Below, one piece after another: positions 1-11,457 of a DNA stretch of 64,000 nucleotides (positions are counted from its first letter, which is position 1; each line of letters opens with the position of its first letter). The notes under the pieces were generated by a model. That model did not search any database. It had not been told where the DNA came from and saw only the letters and a list, made by a program, of their open reading frames with translations. A program made the translations under genes and the position numbers. This DNA is from Saccopteryx bilineata (taxonomy: Eukaryota > Chordata > Mammalia > Chiroptera > Emballonuridae). The DNA is taken from NCBI RefSeq assembly GCF_036850765.1, contig NC_089498.1, positions 49,217,795 to 49,281,794 of the forward strand, read 5' to 3'.

Positions 1-1365
1 TCATAAGTAAACAGAATAGAACTTATTTGATCCAACAAAAAGATAACACTAAAATATGTATTATTTATAACACATGATTATTTATAAAAAGAAACAGCTA
101 TTTTCTTTTTCTAGACTTGAAATTCCATAAAAGGGTTATTTGTGCTAATTTACAGTTAGAATAATTGTCATTCTAAAATCAGGTATACTGATGATTTCCT
201 ACCCAGCATCTGTCCCTCCTTCCTGTTTCCAGACAACCTAAATTTTTGGAGTATCAGTCCCTTACCCAAGCAGGCCAAAAGACTGAGGGGAAGCTAAACA
301 CATCCCGTTCAAGATAGCCTTGAATTTCTAAACTAGGTAGAATCAGACTCTCCTGTAGTGATTGTAATAGGTTTAGTTTGTTGGTCATGTGACCTAGATT
401 CAGACAACAGAAAAGGATTTTTATTGCATTGTTGGGAGAGGAGTTTTCTTTCTCATGCTGGGTGTGATAAGGAAGTGTATAGTCCTCATTGTTAGCAACA
501 GATATCTGATAAAGAGGAAAGCAACCAGCCTTAAGAAAAATCCAAGACCAAAGATTACAGAGGAGAGAGACAAAAGAAATTTAGCCCAATGGGACGTGAT
601 ATGATTAGCGAATTAGCCAAACTTGAAATCTTTTCTTCTTCTGGGCTTCCCATTGCATGAGATAATTAATTTCCTCATTATTTAAGTCAAAGTGAATAGG
701 GCTTTTCTTATTTTGCTTGGGAAAGTATCTTGAATGATACATTTGTGATTAACATTTTATATTCATGTCTGGGCAGACCCTGCAAATAATTGAAGTCCAA
801 GGCTTCCTTGATGTTTTGATTGGAGGAATACCAACCACAGATTATCTCTTCTACAATCTATCACCGGACCTGAAATCCTGGCCATTAATTACTGCTTTAG
901 GCTAAAGTGCTATGTATCCATGGTGGTGATTGTTAGGATTCCAAGATGACTGACATCTTAAACCATGAATTTCCACAAACATTTGTGGGACTACAAATGT
1001 TTGTTGAGTATATTTCAGTGTGACTCTACCATTATTTATTTCATCTAAATCATTAGGGCCTATAAAGAAATGAAATTGAAGATGAATAAGATACAATCCT
1101 TGGCCTCAGAGAATGTATAATCCAGTAGGGGTGGCAGGCATGTATGCACACAGCCCTATTACAAGCAGATCATGAAGGGATCGATAATGTGGGAGTAGTT
1201 TTGAGAGCAGACAGAATTACTTTGTAGGAGGAACTGCACGACATTTCAGGCAGGAAATGACAGCTTACTTGGGTTTAGGTAGGCAAGTACAAAAAGGACA
1301 GTACAGACATTTGAAATATTTACTTGACAGAAACAATTAAACAAGACTCTGATGTACAGTATTTT
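1..1365. other. Unassigned non-coding sequence
   Basis: AT-rich sequence with no reading frame, SINE or simple repeat that I can support. Open frames here are short and lack codon structure. Confidence 0.5.
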
Positions 1366-1369
1366 ATTG

Positions 1370-1505
1370 GACTCAGAGCTAGGAGGTCTGAGTCTGAGTT
1401 CTACCTTTGTCACTGGGCAAATCGCTTTCTACTACTTTAGGCCTTGGTTTCCTAATTTGTAAATTGAGAGTTTGAGTGGGTCATCTGTAAGAGATCTTTC
1501 AACTC
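1370..1505 (+). repeat. MIR fragment
   Basis: The block reads like the MIR core (TCACTGGGCAAATC ... CCTTGGTTTCCTAATTTGTAA), an ancient tRNA-derived SINE shared by mammals. Boundaries are approximate. Confidence 0.6.
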
Positions 1506-1570
1506 TGATGTATTGTGATTCTACAAATGCATTAAAAGAGGCTAATACTATACAAAACCTGCTTCATTTT

Positions 1571-1759
1571 AAAAAAATATTATTTATTCATTTTAGGGAA
1601 GGAAAGGAGAAGAGAAAGAGAAAGAGAAAGAAGCAGGGGAGGAGCAGGAAGCATCAACTCCCATTTGTGCCTTGACCAGGCAAGCCAGGGGTTTCAAACC
1701 AGCAACCTCAGCGTTCCAGGTTGATGCTTTATCCACTGCACCACCACAGGTCAGGCCAC
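1571..1759 (-). mobile_element. Type C bat SINE
   Basis: On the minus strand it starts GGCCTGACCTGTGGTGG, has an A-box/B-box head and a CT-rich 3' part, and ends in an A-rich tail (TTTAAAAAAATATT on the plus strand). It is flanked by AACCTGCTTCATTTT at 1556-1570 and 1760-1774, an exact 15-bp duplication. Confidence 0.9.
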
Positions 1760-1774
1760 AACCTGCTTCATTTT

Positions 1775-2450
1775 TCTTTTTAACCACAAACTTTGCTACA
1801 ACATTCCTTGGCCAAAATTTGACCTTGGTTGTATTTATACATTCCTCTTTAGAGTGTATTTGAGCAGGTTCTAAAAACCTCAAAAACTCACAAAAATGTT
1901 TTCACCAGTTAACAAACATGAAGGTAAGACAACTCTGTTGATTTGAGAGCCTAAATTGCCCAGAAGAAAGGAAAAAGATATTTGTTATATTATGTAGTAT
2001 CAGATATAGCCAGTTGGAATTATTGGACTTATAATTCTAAAAATAAGTAAAAGATTAACATAAATGGCACCGGTAACATCTGGAGTTTAAGATTTCACGT
2101 TCTTACTTAATAGCCACTAGCAGGCCTCTGAGACTTAAAGCAGCCATAGTAATAATAACTATTACTGAAAAGAGTTTAGAGTTTTCTGTAGTTCCATTAA
2201 GGTTAAAATGGTTTTTGATATATCAGAAAGAGGAACTAAATAATGTAGCAAAGAGAAAAACAATTGTGTTGCCCTTGAGAATATGTTGAATTATTGACCT
2301 GTGTGGATCAAAACAGGTTTACTTTTGGCTGTTCTAGCTAGGAATAGGACGCACTTGGTGATATCAGTCAGTTTGTAGTTCTTGTTTTTGGCAAAAACAG
2401 AAATCAATTCTGGTCAACTTAAGGGGAATTTATTGGAAGAACATGGAGAT
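1775..2450. other. Unassigned non-coding sequence
   Basis: No coding potential and no repeat that I recognise between the SINE and the tetranucleotide repeat. Confidence 0.5.
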
Positions 2451-2467
2451 TATCTATCTATCTATAT

Positions 2468-2500
<33 letters not shown>

Positions 2501-2508
2501 CATCTATA
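2451..2508 (+). repeat. (TATC)n microsatellite
   Basis: About fourteen TATC/ATCT units with one TATATTTA interruption and a CATC variant near the end. Likely length-polymorphic. Confidence 0.95.
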
Positions 2509-2844
2509 GAGAGAGGACAGCTCAAAGAATAAAAAGAAAACTGGGGGATTGAGCTTGGGAATGGGGAGAAACCAAGGAACTTCCAATGAGCCAAAAAAGA
2601 GGAGGAGCCACCAAGGCCTCCTATAGACTTCTGGTCAGCCCACACTGTCACTGTAAATATTATCGACCATGTTTCTTTCACTCTTGCACTAGCAATTTAA
2701 GATTAATGGCCAGGGGTAAAACATACTGTTGACCAAATTCAGATCACCTGCCTATTCCTTTCATGTACCATGGGAGAAGAAAGAAGGGATCTGACCTTCC
2801 TGCTTCTTTATTAGGAAGCATACTCTTCCATCAAGATTACCTCT

Positions 2845-3150
2845 TTTTTTGTATGTGTGTGACAGAGACAGAGAGAGACAAAGAGAGGGACAGATAGGGT
2901 CAGACAGACAGGAAGGGAGAGTGATGGCAAGCATCAATTCTTTGTTGTGGCGCCTTAGTTTTCATTGATTGCTTTCTCATTTGTGTCTTGATGGGGGGGC
3001 TACAGCAGACTGAGTGACCCTTTGCTCAAGCTGGTGAGCCTTGCTCAAACCAAATGAGCTCACGCTTAAGCCGGTGACCTCAAGGTTTCTAACCTGTGTT
3101 TTCTGCGTCCCAGTCTGACGCTCTATCCACTGCACCACTGCCTGGTCAGG
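2845..3150 (-). mobile_element. Type B bat SINE
   Basis: Minus-strand copy with the head GCCTGACCAGGCAGTGG, the CAGTGGATAGAGC box and the characteristic TTGAGC/GGTCACC internal motifs, ending in a GT/GA-rich tail. CAAGATTACCTCT flanks it exactly (2832-2844 and 3151-3163). Confidence 0.9.
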
Positions 3151-3163
3151 CAAGATTACCTCT

Positions 3164-5525
3164 AACACATCAAAGGGTGGTGTTAGGTTAGTGGAACAGA
3201 TGCTGGGCACCAAAATAATGGCAAATAATCCATAGGTAAGTTATGATGTCTTTAGTTCTGCAAGTGACATAATAATATTTATTCAGATTTACCTAAATAT
3301 GGAAGGAATTTATTGGTTTATATAAGAAATTCAAATTTGGGGCAGTCTTTAAGACTGATTGAATTAGCAACTCTATCACTGAGTACCAAGTTTCTTTCTC
3401 CACTCTGCCATCTTCATAGTGTTGATTCTGCCCTCTGACTAGATCGCCTTGTAGCTACAAGGTAGATGCAACATTTTCAGGCATCACATCCAGATAGGAC
3501 AAAATCTGAGAAAGGAATGACACCTTCTTTCCCTGAGTGTCATTCTTAGGTGTGTAGAAGTCTTTCCGAGAGGCGCCTTAGCGGTCTTTCCTTTACATCG
3601 CATCGGGTGGCAGAGAGCCTCAGGAGCACTCATGAACACAGAGAACAAGATTTCTATGATTTTCTTAGACTAAAAATCATCCTCCCCCAACTCCTGAAAA
3701 TGGAGACAGAGTCAGCCTTGCATGAGTCATGAGTCACATGGGGGGGGGGGGGTTAACTGGATATTTCAATGGAATAAAAATTTTATTAGAAAGGAGAATT
3801 GGGAAAAATTCCAAGTGACCAATATAGTCCACTATCCTGGGATCTGGAAGTTCTTTGTAAAAAAACTGATTTGTTGGGAAAACTTTGAACTGGATTTCAC
3901 CCTAAGACATAAACCTTGTATACAATAATTGCAATAATTCTTATTATAAATATCTTGATTTTAAAATAAATTATATTAAACTATAAATTTGACTGTTTTT
4001 AAGGAACACTATTGATATAAAATTCAGCCCCATCTATATGGGGCTTTAAATACAATCCTTTATTGATAATCTTTCTGCATTTAAATTTTAAATAAAGGTT
4101 GGAGATAATTAGAGGACTGGAAAAGCAGATAGAAAAGTGACTGCCTGCCTTCTCTCTTCAACAGATTGATGCTTCTTTATGCCACTCACAGACTGAGAGC
4201 CAACTGTCTATCAGCTTCCCACAAAGATACCCATGTTATACAAACAAAGCTAAAATGACTTAGTTTGATAGCTAATATTTTCTCAGGCAGGGCCTAATGT
4301 ACAGTTTTCACTGTTGTCCATGAAGTTGTTTAATGTTATAAATTACATATTAGCCTCCAATCTGCTGTAACATCACCTCTGTTATATTTGTGAGCCTCAT
4401 CAATAAATTATGCCATTTCATTAACATGCAAATTTCTATCAACATTTTTGGTTTTGAAATTACAAAACTCAAGCTTTTATAAATAATATATGGAAAAGTA
4501 GATGATATCTGCAAATTGATTTTATTATCGGGTACTTCATGTAATGAAATATAATATTTAGTTGGATGAGTTCTTTATAAAACATCCAGCAATGTGTCCC
4601 TATCTGCCCTGCATCAATCCCTTAAAAATAAAGACATTTATTTAGTTATAGGAGTAAATAATAGAAATCTGCGGGACAAGGACCAACTTGAAGCCCAAAG
4701 GATAATTGTATAAAAGCAGCTCTTTTAAAAGGCACTCAGGGGTTTATGTGCCTTAGGGCTTTGTGGATACATTTTGTAGCCTGGCAACACTTCTCAAGGG
4801 CAAACTGAAATTGCTTTGCTACCTATATTCATATGAAATGGTAGAGGTTTTGACTGATTAAGAAATATAATTGTGAGTGGCTTTGTCAACCTTGACAAAA
4901 ATAAAAGATAAGACCTTACATCTGTGGACCTGTTATAGGACAAAGGACTGAATTCTTGCTCTAATTTAGGGTCATCCTGGGAAACCCATTTGGTCCGAGG
5001 TTGTCTCTGATCCAAAGAACCCACAGGGGTGTTTTGTCGGGCAGGACACAAAGGGTGCAGGACGGAACTAATGCTGGCCTTCCTTGCGGCGGCTGACACA
5101 TGCGGGCCTCCATCTAGCCCCTGCTGCCATCTCCCTTTCACTCAGCCAGGGTGTCAGAACCCAGAATGAGCTCCCACCACCAGCCCAGAATCTGCTCCTC
5201 CCTGAATATCAAGGGAAGAATTCCCCTTTGCCTTCCCATGCCCTTTCCTTCTTGTCCTCACACCTTGCTTCCTACATTCCCTCACCTAAACTCTAACGAG
5301 TATCAGCACCCGTCCCAGGATTTGGCATCCTATCTCTTGGCTCCTCCCTGTCTCTATCTTTCTCTCAATGTCATCAGCTCTTACAGTGTTAGTTCTGAGA
5401 CTTGCAGATAGATCAACTATTCAGACCTCGTTTCAGTGATACTACAGTAACAACTATAACATCAGTAACTAAGAATTATGTAGTGTGGTTATGACAACCA
5501 CAATAACAATGAAATAGTTCTTTAT
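3164..5525. other. Non-coding interval with no recognised element
   Basis: It includes a run of 13 G at 3740-3752. The 4190-4620 part is free of visible repeats and contains an octamer ATGCAAAT at 4426-4433. Open frames around 4794-5411 do not resemble a protein that I know and overlap in several frames, as chance frames do. Confidence 0.45.
3740..3752 (+). repeat. Poly-G run (13 G)
   Basis: An uninterrupted G homopolymer, rare in this AT-rich setting and prone to slippage or sequencing error. Confidence 0.95.
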
Positions 5526-5529
5526 TACA

Positions 5530-5638
5530 AACTTCCTATGTATAATAAGTAGCCTTTGTACTAGGCAATCTCACATTTTATTTTTTTCCTGGAAATGCCA
5601 CTATGAGGAGTCACTATTATCATCCCCACTTTGTATCT
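5530..5638 (-). repeat. MIR fragment
   Basis: Reads as the MIR 3' part on the minus strand (ACTATGAGGAGTCACTATTATC followed by CCCACTTTG), diverged. Approximate ends. Confidence 0.5.
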
Positions 5639-6370
5639 TTATAGTCTTTTCCTTTGGCTCTGCATTTGTCTCTCCTTTGCTTTCCAACTATCTACAGAGG
5701 TGTTTTTTGTGTTATCTGGAAAATTTTAACTTCAGATTCTTTCACTGTTTATCTTCATAACAGTCTCTTCTTTTATGAAGCTGCTATCCTCTGGATTCTC
5801 TTTCAGTTAGTTTTATTTAAATAATGAAATATTCTAGTTTCATTAATTCTGTTTCCTTATATATTTTGGGGGTGTTATTTGTTGATCTTTGTTCATATTT
5901 TTCATGTTGTTTTTGGCTTACCTCACATATTTAGTAATTTGATTCTTATTTGTCTTTTCACTTGTGTTTGAAAGTCTTTGCAGGGGGTTTTATAGGGGTT
6001 GGGATACGATGCAGGTTCTAATGGCAGGTACTCTTGAATGAAGGAAAAGCAAAGATATGTATGCTTATTGTCCTGGAAACTTTCTTTCCAGGTTTGGGTA
6101 CTTTGACCCTGCTAGGGGTCTGCAGTTACCCTTGGTAATGCCCGTCTTCTAGTCATAGGGTTCTTCTTACTGTTCAGCAAATAGAAGAGCTGAGCTGGGG
6201 AAAACAACAAGACATAACCAAAACTTAGTTTGCCAATTGATCATACAATACATCATACATATATTCTATTACTTGTATCTCTTTACACTAAGTACAGAGC
6301 ACATTTTAAATGCTATCACCTTCATGGGTGCTCTTCTGCTTGCATTTGGGGTTGTGGATTCCTCTGGTCT

Positions 6371-6720
6371 TTTTAAATTTTTATTATTATTATTTTCTTT
6401 AGTGAGACCGAGAGAAAGAGAGTGAGAAACAGATAAGGACAGACAGACAAGAAGGGAGAAAGATGAGAAGCATCAACTGGTTGTTGTGGCACTTTATTCA
6501 TTGATTGCTCTCTCATATGTGCCTTGACTGAGAAGTTCCAGCTGAGCCAGTGACCCCTTGCTCAAGCCAGTGACCACAGAGTCATATCCATGATCCCACA
6601 CTCAAGCTGGTGATACCACACTCAAGCTGGATGAGCGCGCACTCAAGCTTGCAACCTCAGGGTTTCAAACCTGTGTCCTCAGAGTCCCAGGTCAACACTA
6701 CTCTACCACCTGGCCAGGTT
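6371..6720 (-). mobile_element. Type B bat SINE, diverged
   Basis: Minus-strand copy with repeated CTCAAGC(T/C)GGTGA motifs, ATATGTGCCTTGAC and a GA-rich tail. The head ends CCACCTGGCCAGG. Imperfect flanks CTCTGGTCT and CTCCAGTCT suggest an old target-site duplication. Confidence 0.85.
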
Positions 6721-6889
6721 CTCCAGTCTTAATATCCATCTGATTTCTAAATTTCAGGAATGCTTTAAAATCTCTAGCCCTATGATGGCACAAACCCTTA
6801 TTTTCCTAGGTTTTACAATTATTTTTTTTAAATACCTTTAACTGTTATTTCATAGGATTTTATATGGAAGGCAATAGGGATTCCTGGAT

Positions 6890-7010
6890 TCAATCCCCCA
6901 TTTTTATCTGATCATAACTTCAGTTTCACAGATGAAATAATTATAAGTAGCTAAAGAATGTGCCCAAGAATCTGAGAGTATTTTAACCAAGTCCTCTCAT
7001 GCCAGAGCCT
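6890..7010 (-). repeat. MIR fragment
   Basis: Weak MIR match in the minus sense (TTTCACAGATGAAATAAT ... GTGCCCAAGAATC ... AGAGCC). Confidence 0.4.
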
Positions 7011-7244
7011 ATGTTCCCAATCAGTATGTATTCTGATTTTCATAATAGGCTTTCCAGTTTATATATAATCCACATACAGTGACTCATTTGTTCCACATAG
7101 TACAGATTTGGCAAAAATAGATTTACAATGGTGAGTCCACAAAACAAAATTTATTCTTGTATTATTGATAATTATATTATTTCCCATATGGAAAACTGTA
7201 ATCCTACTTTTGCTCTATCTTCTGTAACCTCTAAGGTATTCTGA

Positions 7245-7330
7245 CTGTCTTTTCCAATTTAATAATGAGGAAACAGACTCAAAATGTTAAGTGACTAGCC
7301 TAGGAACTACAGCTAATAGTGGCATGTAAC
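7245..7330 (-). repeat. MIR core fragment
   Basis: TAATGAGGAAACAGACTC ... AAGTGACTAGCCTAGGAAC matches the MIR core in reverse sense. Confidence 0.55.
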
Positions 7331-7522
7331 AAATATTTCTACACATGCAGAAAATAATGGTTGGCACATAACAAGAACTCTGGATACAAAGAAGAGCTTT
7401 ATGCCCCTGCTCTCTAAGACTTCACAGTATAAAACCTAACATAGAACCTAAGTTCTCAGCCCATCAAAGTACCTTTATATTAAGCCTCCCTACCTCAATT
7501 ACCTTTTTTTATATCACCTTGT

Positions 7523-7524
<2 letters not shown>

Positions 7525-7564
<40 letters not shown>
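7525..7564 (+). repeat. (AC)n microsatellite
   Basis: About 20 uninterrupted AC units. Confidence 0.97.
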
Positions 7565-7566
<2 letters not shown>

Positions 7567-8399
7567 ACTCTATTGGGAGATTGCAAATGGCAAGATCTGG
7601 CTTGTTTTTGATATGACTACATCCAATAATGCATTGATGTTTCATATACATACACATCAAAGAATTAGCCCTTAGGTTTTCAAAAGATTTTCAATATGGC
7701 TTCAGTGTATCTTTTTTTCAAGGTAACTATGCAATGCGCTTGGAAATAAAAGAGAGAAAGCTAGCTGTATCAAAGAGAAAAACACTGATAAATCAGAAGC
7801 TAACTGAAGAATCTAATCAATTGGAGAGTCTAGTAGAATAGGCTGATTTTTAATAGTACCAGCAGATACTTCAAGTAACTCCCAGCTTCTCTTATGCAAC
7901 CATGTTGCATGGAAGACTTCCAAGAAACTATTATTGTTAACTGGAGAAAAATAACAAACACATTATATTATATTATTTTGATCTGGGTATTGTTACCTAG
8001 GTCATTGGGGTCTGGCTGGGAGAATATGAAAGCAAAAAGGATTAGCTATCAACACTGAGTTGGCGTGGCTAAAGTGAAATTCCGTTGCCCCTGCTGAATA
8101 AAGAGGTTTCATCTAAGTTTTCATGTGCCTCCTTTATTAGTATTTGTTGTTAATAATATTAGTAATAACAATCACCACATGTTCACAGACCTATTGAGAT
8201 GAATAGCTGAGATACAAGAAGGAAATGCTTTCATTACATACCTACTGCTTAACTGCTATTGTTACACTGATGAAAAGCAAAGGAGTTTTATATTGCTTAA
8301 GTAATCATAAATAATTGTTTAAAAATGTCTCTTAATTCTCATAAAAATATTGTAAAATAAATATTATGATATTTAGATAACCTCTAAATTATAATATTT

Positions 8400-8475
8400 A
8401 AATTTTGAGATAAGGAAACATATTCTGAGAGATTAAGTGATTTATCCTGGGTAGCACAGCTATCCAATCACAGAT
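8400..8475 (-). repeat. MIR core fragment
   Basis: GAGATAAGGAAACATATTC ... GAGATTAAGTGATTTATCC ... GCACAGC is the MIR core in reverse sense. Confidence 0.55.
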
Positions 8476-8589
8476 CAAGTGATGAAACAAATATGCTCTA
8501 GTCATCTGTCTCTGAATCCCCATGCTTATGCTGCACTGCCTTGCTTCTCCAGGAACACTCAGGAGAACAGGTCTAGACTACTGGGCTTT

Positions 8590-8960
8590 TCTTTTTTTTT
8601 TTTTCTTTTTTCTGAAGCTGGAAACGGGGAGGCAGACAGACTCCCGCATGCACCCGACCGGGATCCACCTGGCATGCCCACCAGAGGGCGATGCTCTGCC
8701 CCTCTGGGGTGTTGCTCTGTTGCATCCAGAGCCATTCTAGCACCTAAGGCAGAGGCCACAGAGCCGTCCTCAGTGCCCCGGCCATCTTTGCTCCAATGGA
8801 GCCTTGGCTGCGGGAGGGGAAGAGAGAGACAGAGAGGAAGGAGAGGGGGAGGGGTGGAGAAGCAGATGGGCGCTTCTCTTGTGTGCCCTGGCCAGGAATC
8901 GAACCCGGGACTCCTGTACGCCAGGCCGACGTTCTACTGCTGAGCCAACCGGCCAGGGCC
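8590..8960 (-). mobile_element. Type A bat SINE
   Basis: Near full length on the minus strand. The head starts GGCCCTGGCCGGTTGGCTC, the B box GGGTTCGATTCC lies at 8895-8906, then the CT-rich segment, the GCTCCATTGGAGCAAAG block and the CTTCAG/A tail (the T-run at 8590-8604 on the plus strand). Several apparent reading frames across it are by-products of its GC-rich consensus. Confidence 0.95.
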
Positions 8961-9368
8961 ACTTTTCTATGCTGTCTTCCATCCCTCAGAGAGAGACATT
9001 CACCTAGGGGTCTTAGGATTGACTAACAATACAGGACTCTTGGAATTTTCCTGCTCTGCCTTTAACTCAACTCATTACAACTATCTATAAACTCCGAGAT
9101 ATGTAAAATTAAATCTAGTGTTTCTCCTTATTTTACTAAAATGACTGCTTTTGTGTGATCTCTAGATCAACACGACTTTTTAGTCAGTTATTTTGAATGC
9201 CAATTATTGTTTTGACTGGGTAAACACAATTTCTGACACCCAAAACTTCTTAAGAAATTAAGCATGGCACCATGAGCTATATACTTCATTTAAAAATAAG
9301 AATTTTCAGCTGGCTCCAAAATCTTACTTCAAACAAATGGGACTATATCAAACTAAAAAGGTTTTGCA

Positions 9369-9770
9369 GGCCCTGGCTGGTTGGCTCAGTGGTAGAGTGT
9401 CGGCCTGGCGTGTGGAAGTCCCGGGTTCGATTCCGGCCAGGGCACACAGGAGAAGCGCCCATTTGCTTCTCTACCCCTCCCCCTCTCCTTCCTCTCTGTC
9501 TCTCTCTTTCCCTCCCGCAGCCGAGGCTCCATTGGAGCAAAGATGGCCCAGGTGCTGGGGATGGCTCCTTGGCCTCTGCCCCAGGCACTAGAGTGGCTCT
9601 GGTCGCGGCAGAGCGACACCCCGGAGGGGCAGAGCATCGCCCCCTGGTGGGCAGAGCGTTGCCCTCTGGTGGTCGTGCTGGGTGGATCCCGGTCGGGCGC
9701 ATGCGGGAGTCTGTCTGACTGTCTCTCCCGGTTTCTAGCTTCAGAAAAATACAAAAAAAAAAAAAAAAAA
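9369..9770 (+). mobile_element. Type A bat SINE inside the old L1
   Basis: Complete head-to-tail copy with the B box GGGTTCGATTCC and a ~20-nt poly(A). AAAAAGGTTTTGCA flanks it exactly at 9355-9368 and 9771-9784, and the L1 sequence resumes after the second copy. The body has a duplicated GGGCAGAGC...CCCTGGTGG module. Confidence 0.96.
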
Positions 9771-10746
9771 AAAAAGGTTTTGCACAGCAAAGAAAACCAT
9801 CAACAAAAGGAAAAGTCAACTTATTGAATGGGGGAACATATTTGCCAATGATACATCTGATAAGGGGTTAATATCCAAAATTTATAAACAAAGGACCTGA
9901 ATAGACACTTCTACAAAAAGGAGATGTAGATGGCCAATGGATATATGAAAAGACGCTCAACATGACTAATCACCAGAGAAATTCAAATTAAATCCACAAT
10001 GAGGTGTCATCTCACACCTGTCAAATGACTGTCATCAGTAAATCAACAGTGTTTTATTAGGATGTAGAGAAAAGGGAGCCTTTATACACTGTTGGTAGAA
10101 TGTAGATTGGTGCAGCCATTGTGGAAAGTATTGAGTTACCTTAAAAAATTAAAATTGGAACAGCCTTGTAATCCAGTAATTCTACTTCTGGATTATCTGA
10201 AGAAACCCAAAATACTAATTGTAAAGAATAAATGCATGTTCATTGCAGCATTATTTTCAATACCCAAGATTTGGAAGCAGTCCAAGATGAGTGGATAAAA
10301 AAGCTGTGGTACATTTACGCAATCGAATACCACTCTGCCATGAAAAAGGAAATCTTATTCTTTGCAACAGCATGGATGGATCTGGAAATTATTTTGCTAT
10401 GTGAAATAAACCAGCCAGAGAAGAACAAATATTATACGTTCTTACTTATATATAAAATCAAATGAACAAAATAAACCGACAGAATAAAAACAGACTCGTA
10501 AGTAGAGAACGGACTGACAGCTGTCGGCGAGGATAGGGGTTGCAGGGCTGGGTGAAAAGAATGAAGGGATTAAGCAAAAAGCAAACAAACAAACAAAAAC
10601 TCATAGATACAGACAACAGTATGGTGATTACCAAAAGGAAGAGGGGAGTGGGTGGAGGTAGAAGAGGGTACAGGGAAGACAAATGGTGATGGAAGGAGAC
10701 TTGATTTGGGGTGGTCAACACAATATATACAGATGATGCATTATAG

Positions 10747-10899
10747 CAGCGGTTCTCAACCTGTGGGTCGCGACCCCAGCGGGGGTGGAACAACCAAAAC
10801 ACAGGGGTCGCCTATGTATTTCCGATGGCTTTAGGCGACCCCTGTGTTTTGGTCGTTCGACCCCCGCCGGGGTCGCGACCCACAGGTTGAGAACCGCTG
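10747..10899. mobile_element. SPIN-like hAT MITE, 153 bp, near-perfect palindrome
   Basis: Left arm 10747-10813 and right arm 10833-10899 are inverted copies (67 bp, three mismatches) around a 19-bp centre. The ends are CAGCGGTTCTCAACC and its complement. CATTATAG flanks it exactly at 10739-10746 and 10900-10907, an 8-bp duplication typical of hAT elements. The terminal sequence matches my memory of the SPIN family, which is known for horizontal transfer among tetrapods; the family name should be confirmed by database search. The centre appears shortened on the left side. It has no transposase and needs one in trans. Confidence 0.88.
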
Positions 10900-10918
10900 C
10901 ATTATAGAATTGTACACC

Positions 10919-11249
10919 AGGCCTGACCTGGTGGTGGCACAGTGGATAGAGCATCGGACTGGGATGTGGAAGACCCAGGTTCAAGACCCCGAGGTCGCCA
11001 GCTTGAGCGAGGGCTCATCTGGTTTGAGCAAAGCTCACCAGCTTGAGCCCAAGGTCACTGGCTCGAGCAAGGGGTTACTTGGTCTCCTGAAGCCCCACAG
11101 TCAAGGCACATATGAGAAAGCAATCAATGAACAACTAGGTGTTGCAACAAAAAGCTAATGATTGATGCTTCTCATCTCTCCATTCCTGTCTGTCTGTCCC
11201 TGTCTATCCCTCTCTCTGACTCTCTCTGTCTCTGTAAAAAAAAAAAAAA
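10919..11249 (+). mobile_element. Type B bat SINE
   Basis: Head GCCTGACCTGGTGGTGGCAC, B-box-like GGTTCAAGACC, repeated TTGAGC motifs, then GCACATATGAGAAAGCAATC and a CT-rich end with a 14-nt poly(A). Its own left duplication ATAGAATTGTACACC (10904-10918) reappears only after the next SINE (11458-11472). Confidence 0.93.
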
Positions 11250-11253
11250 TGTT

Positions 11254-11457
11254 GGCCTGACCTATGGTGGCGCAGTGGATAAAGCGTCGACCTGGAAATG
11301 CTGAGGTCGCCGGTTCGCAACCCTGGACTTGCCTGGTCAAGGCACATATGGGTGTTGATACTTCCAGCTCCTCCCCCCTTCTCTCTCTTTGTCTCTCCTC
11401 TCTCCCTCTCTCCCTCTCCTCTCTAAAAATGAGTAAATTTAAAAAAAAATCCTTAAA
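11254..11457 (+). mobile_element. Type C bat SINE adjoining the type B copy
   Basis: Head GGCCTGACCTATGGTGG, B-box-like CCGGTTCGCAACC, short body, CT-rich tract and A-rich tail. It sits in or right after the poly(A) of the type B SINE, and the shared duplication flanks the pair, so it most likely inserted into that poly(A). Confidence 0.92.

Noticed and set aside
4419..4433. SOX2-OCT4 composite site
   Set aside because: The octamer half is perfect, but the SOX half and spacer (CATTAAC) differ from the consensus at three positions, so only the octamer is reported.
4794..5411. Overlapping 115-, 86- and 70-codon frames
   Set aside because: Three frames on two strands overlap; no domain, splice context or recognisable protein. 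Probably chance.
8479..9827. Several overlapping frames up to 158 codons on both strands
   Set aside because: All lie on type A SINEs; the same peptide phrases recur at every SINE copy in the window (35.6-36.1, 41.5-41.9, 43.7-44.1, 52.0-52.5 kb), so they reflect the repeat consensus.
10092..10465. Frames with recognisable L1 C-terminal phrases
   Set aside because: They are remnants of ORF2 in the old L1 and are broken by stops; not a functional gene.
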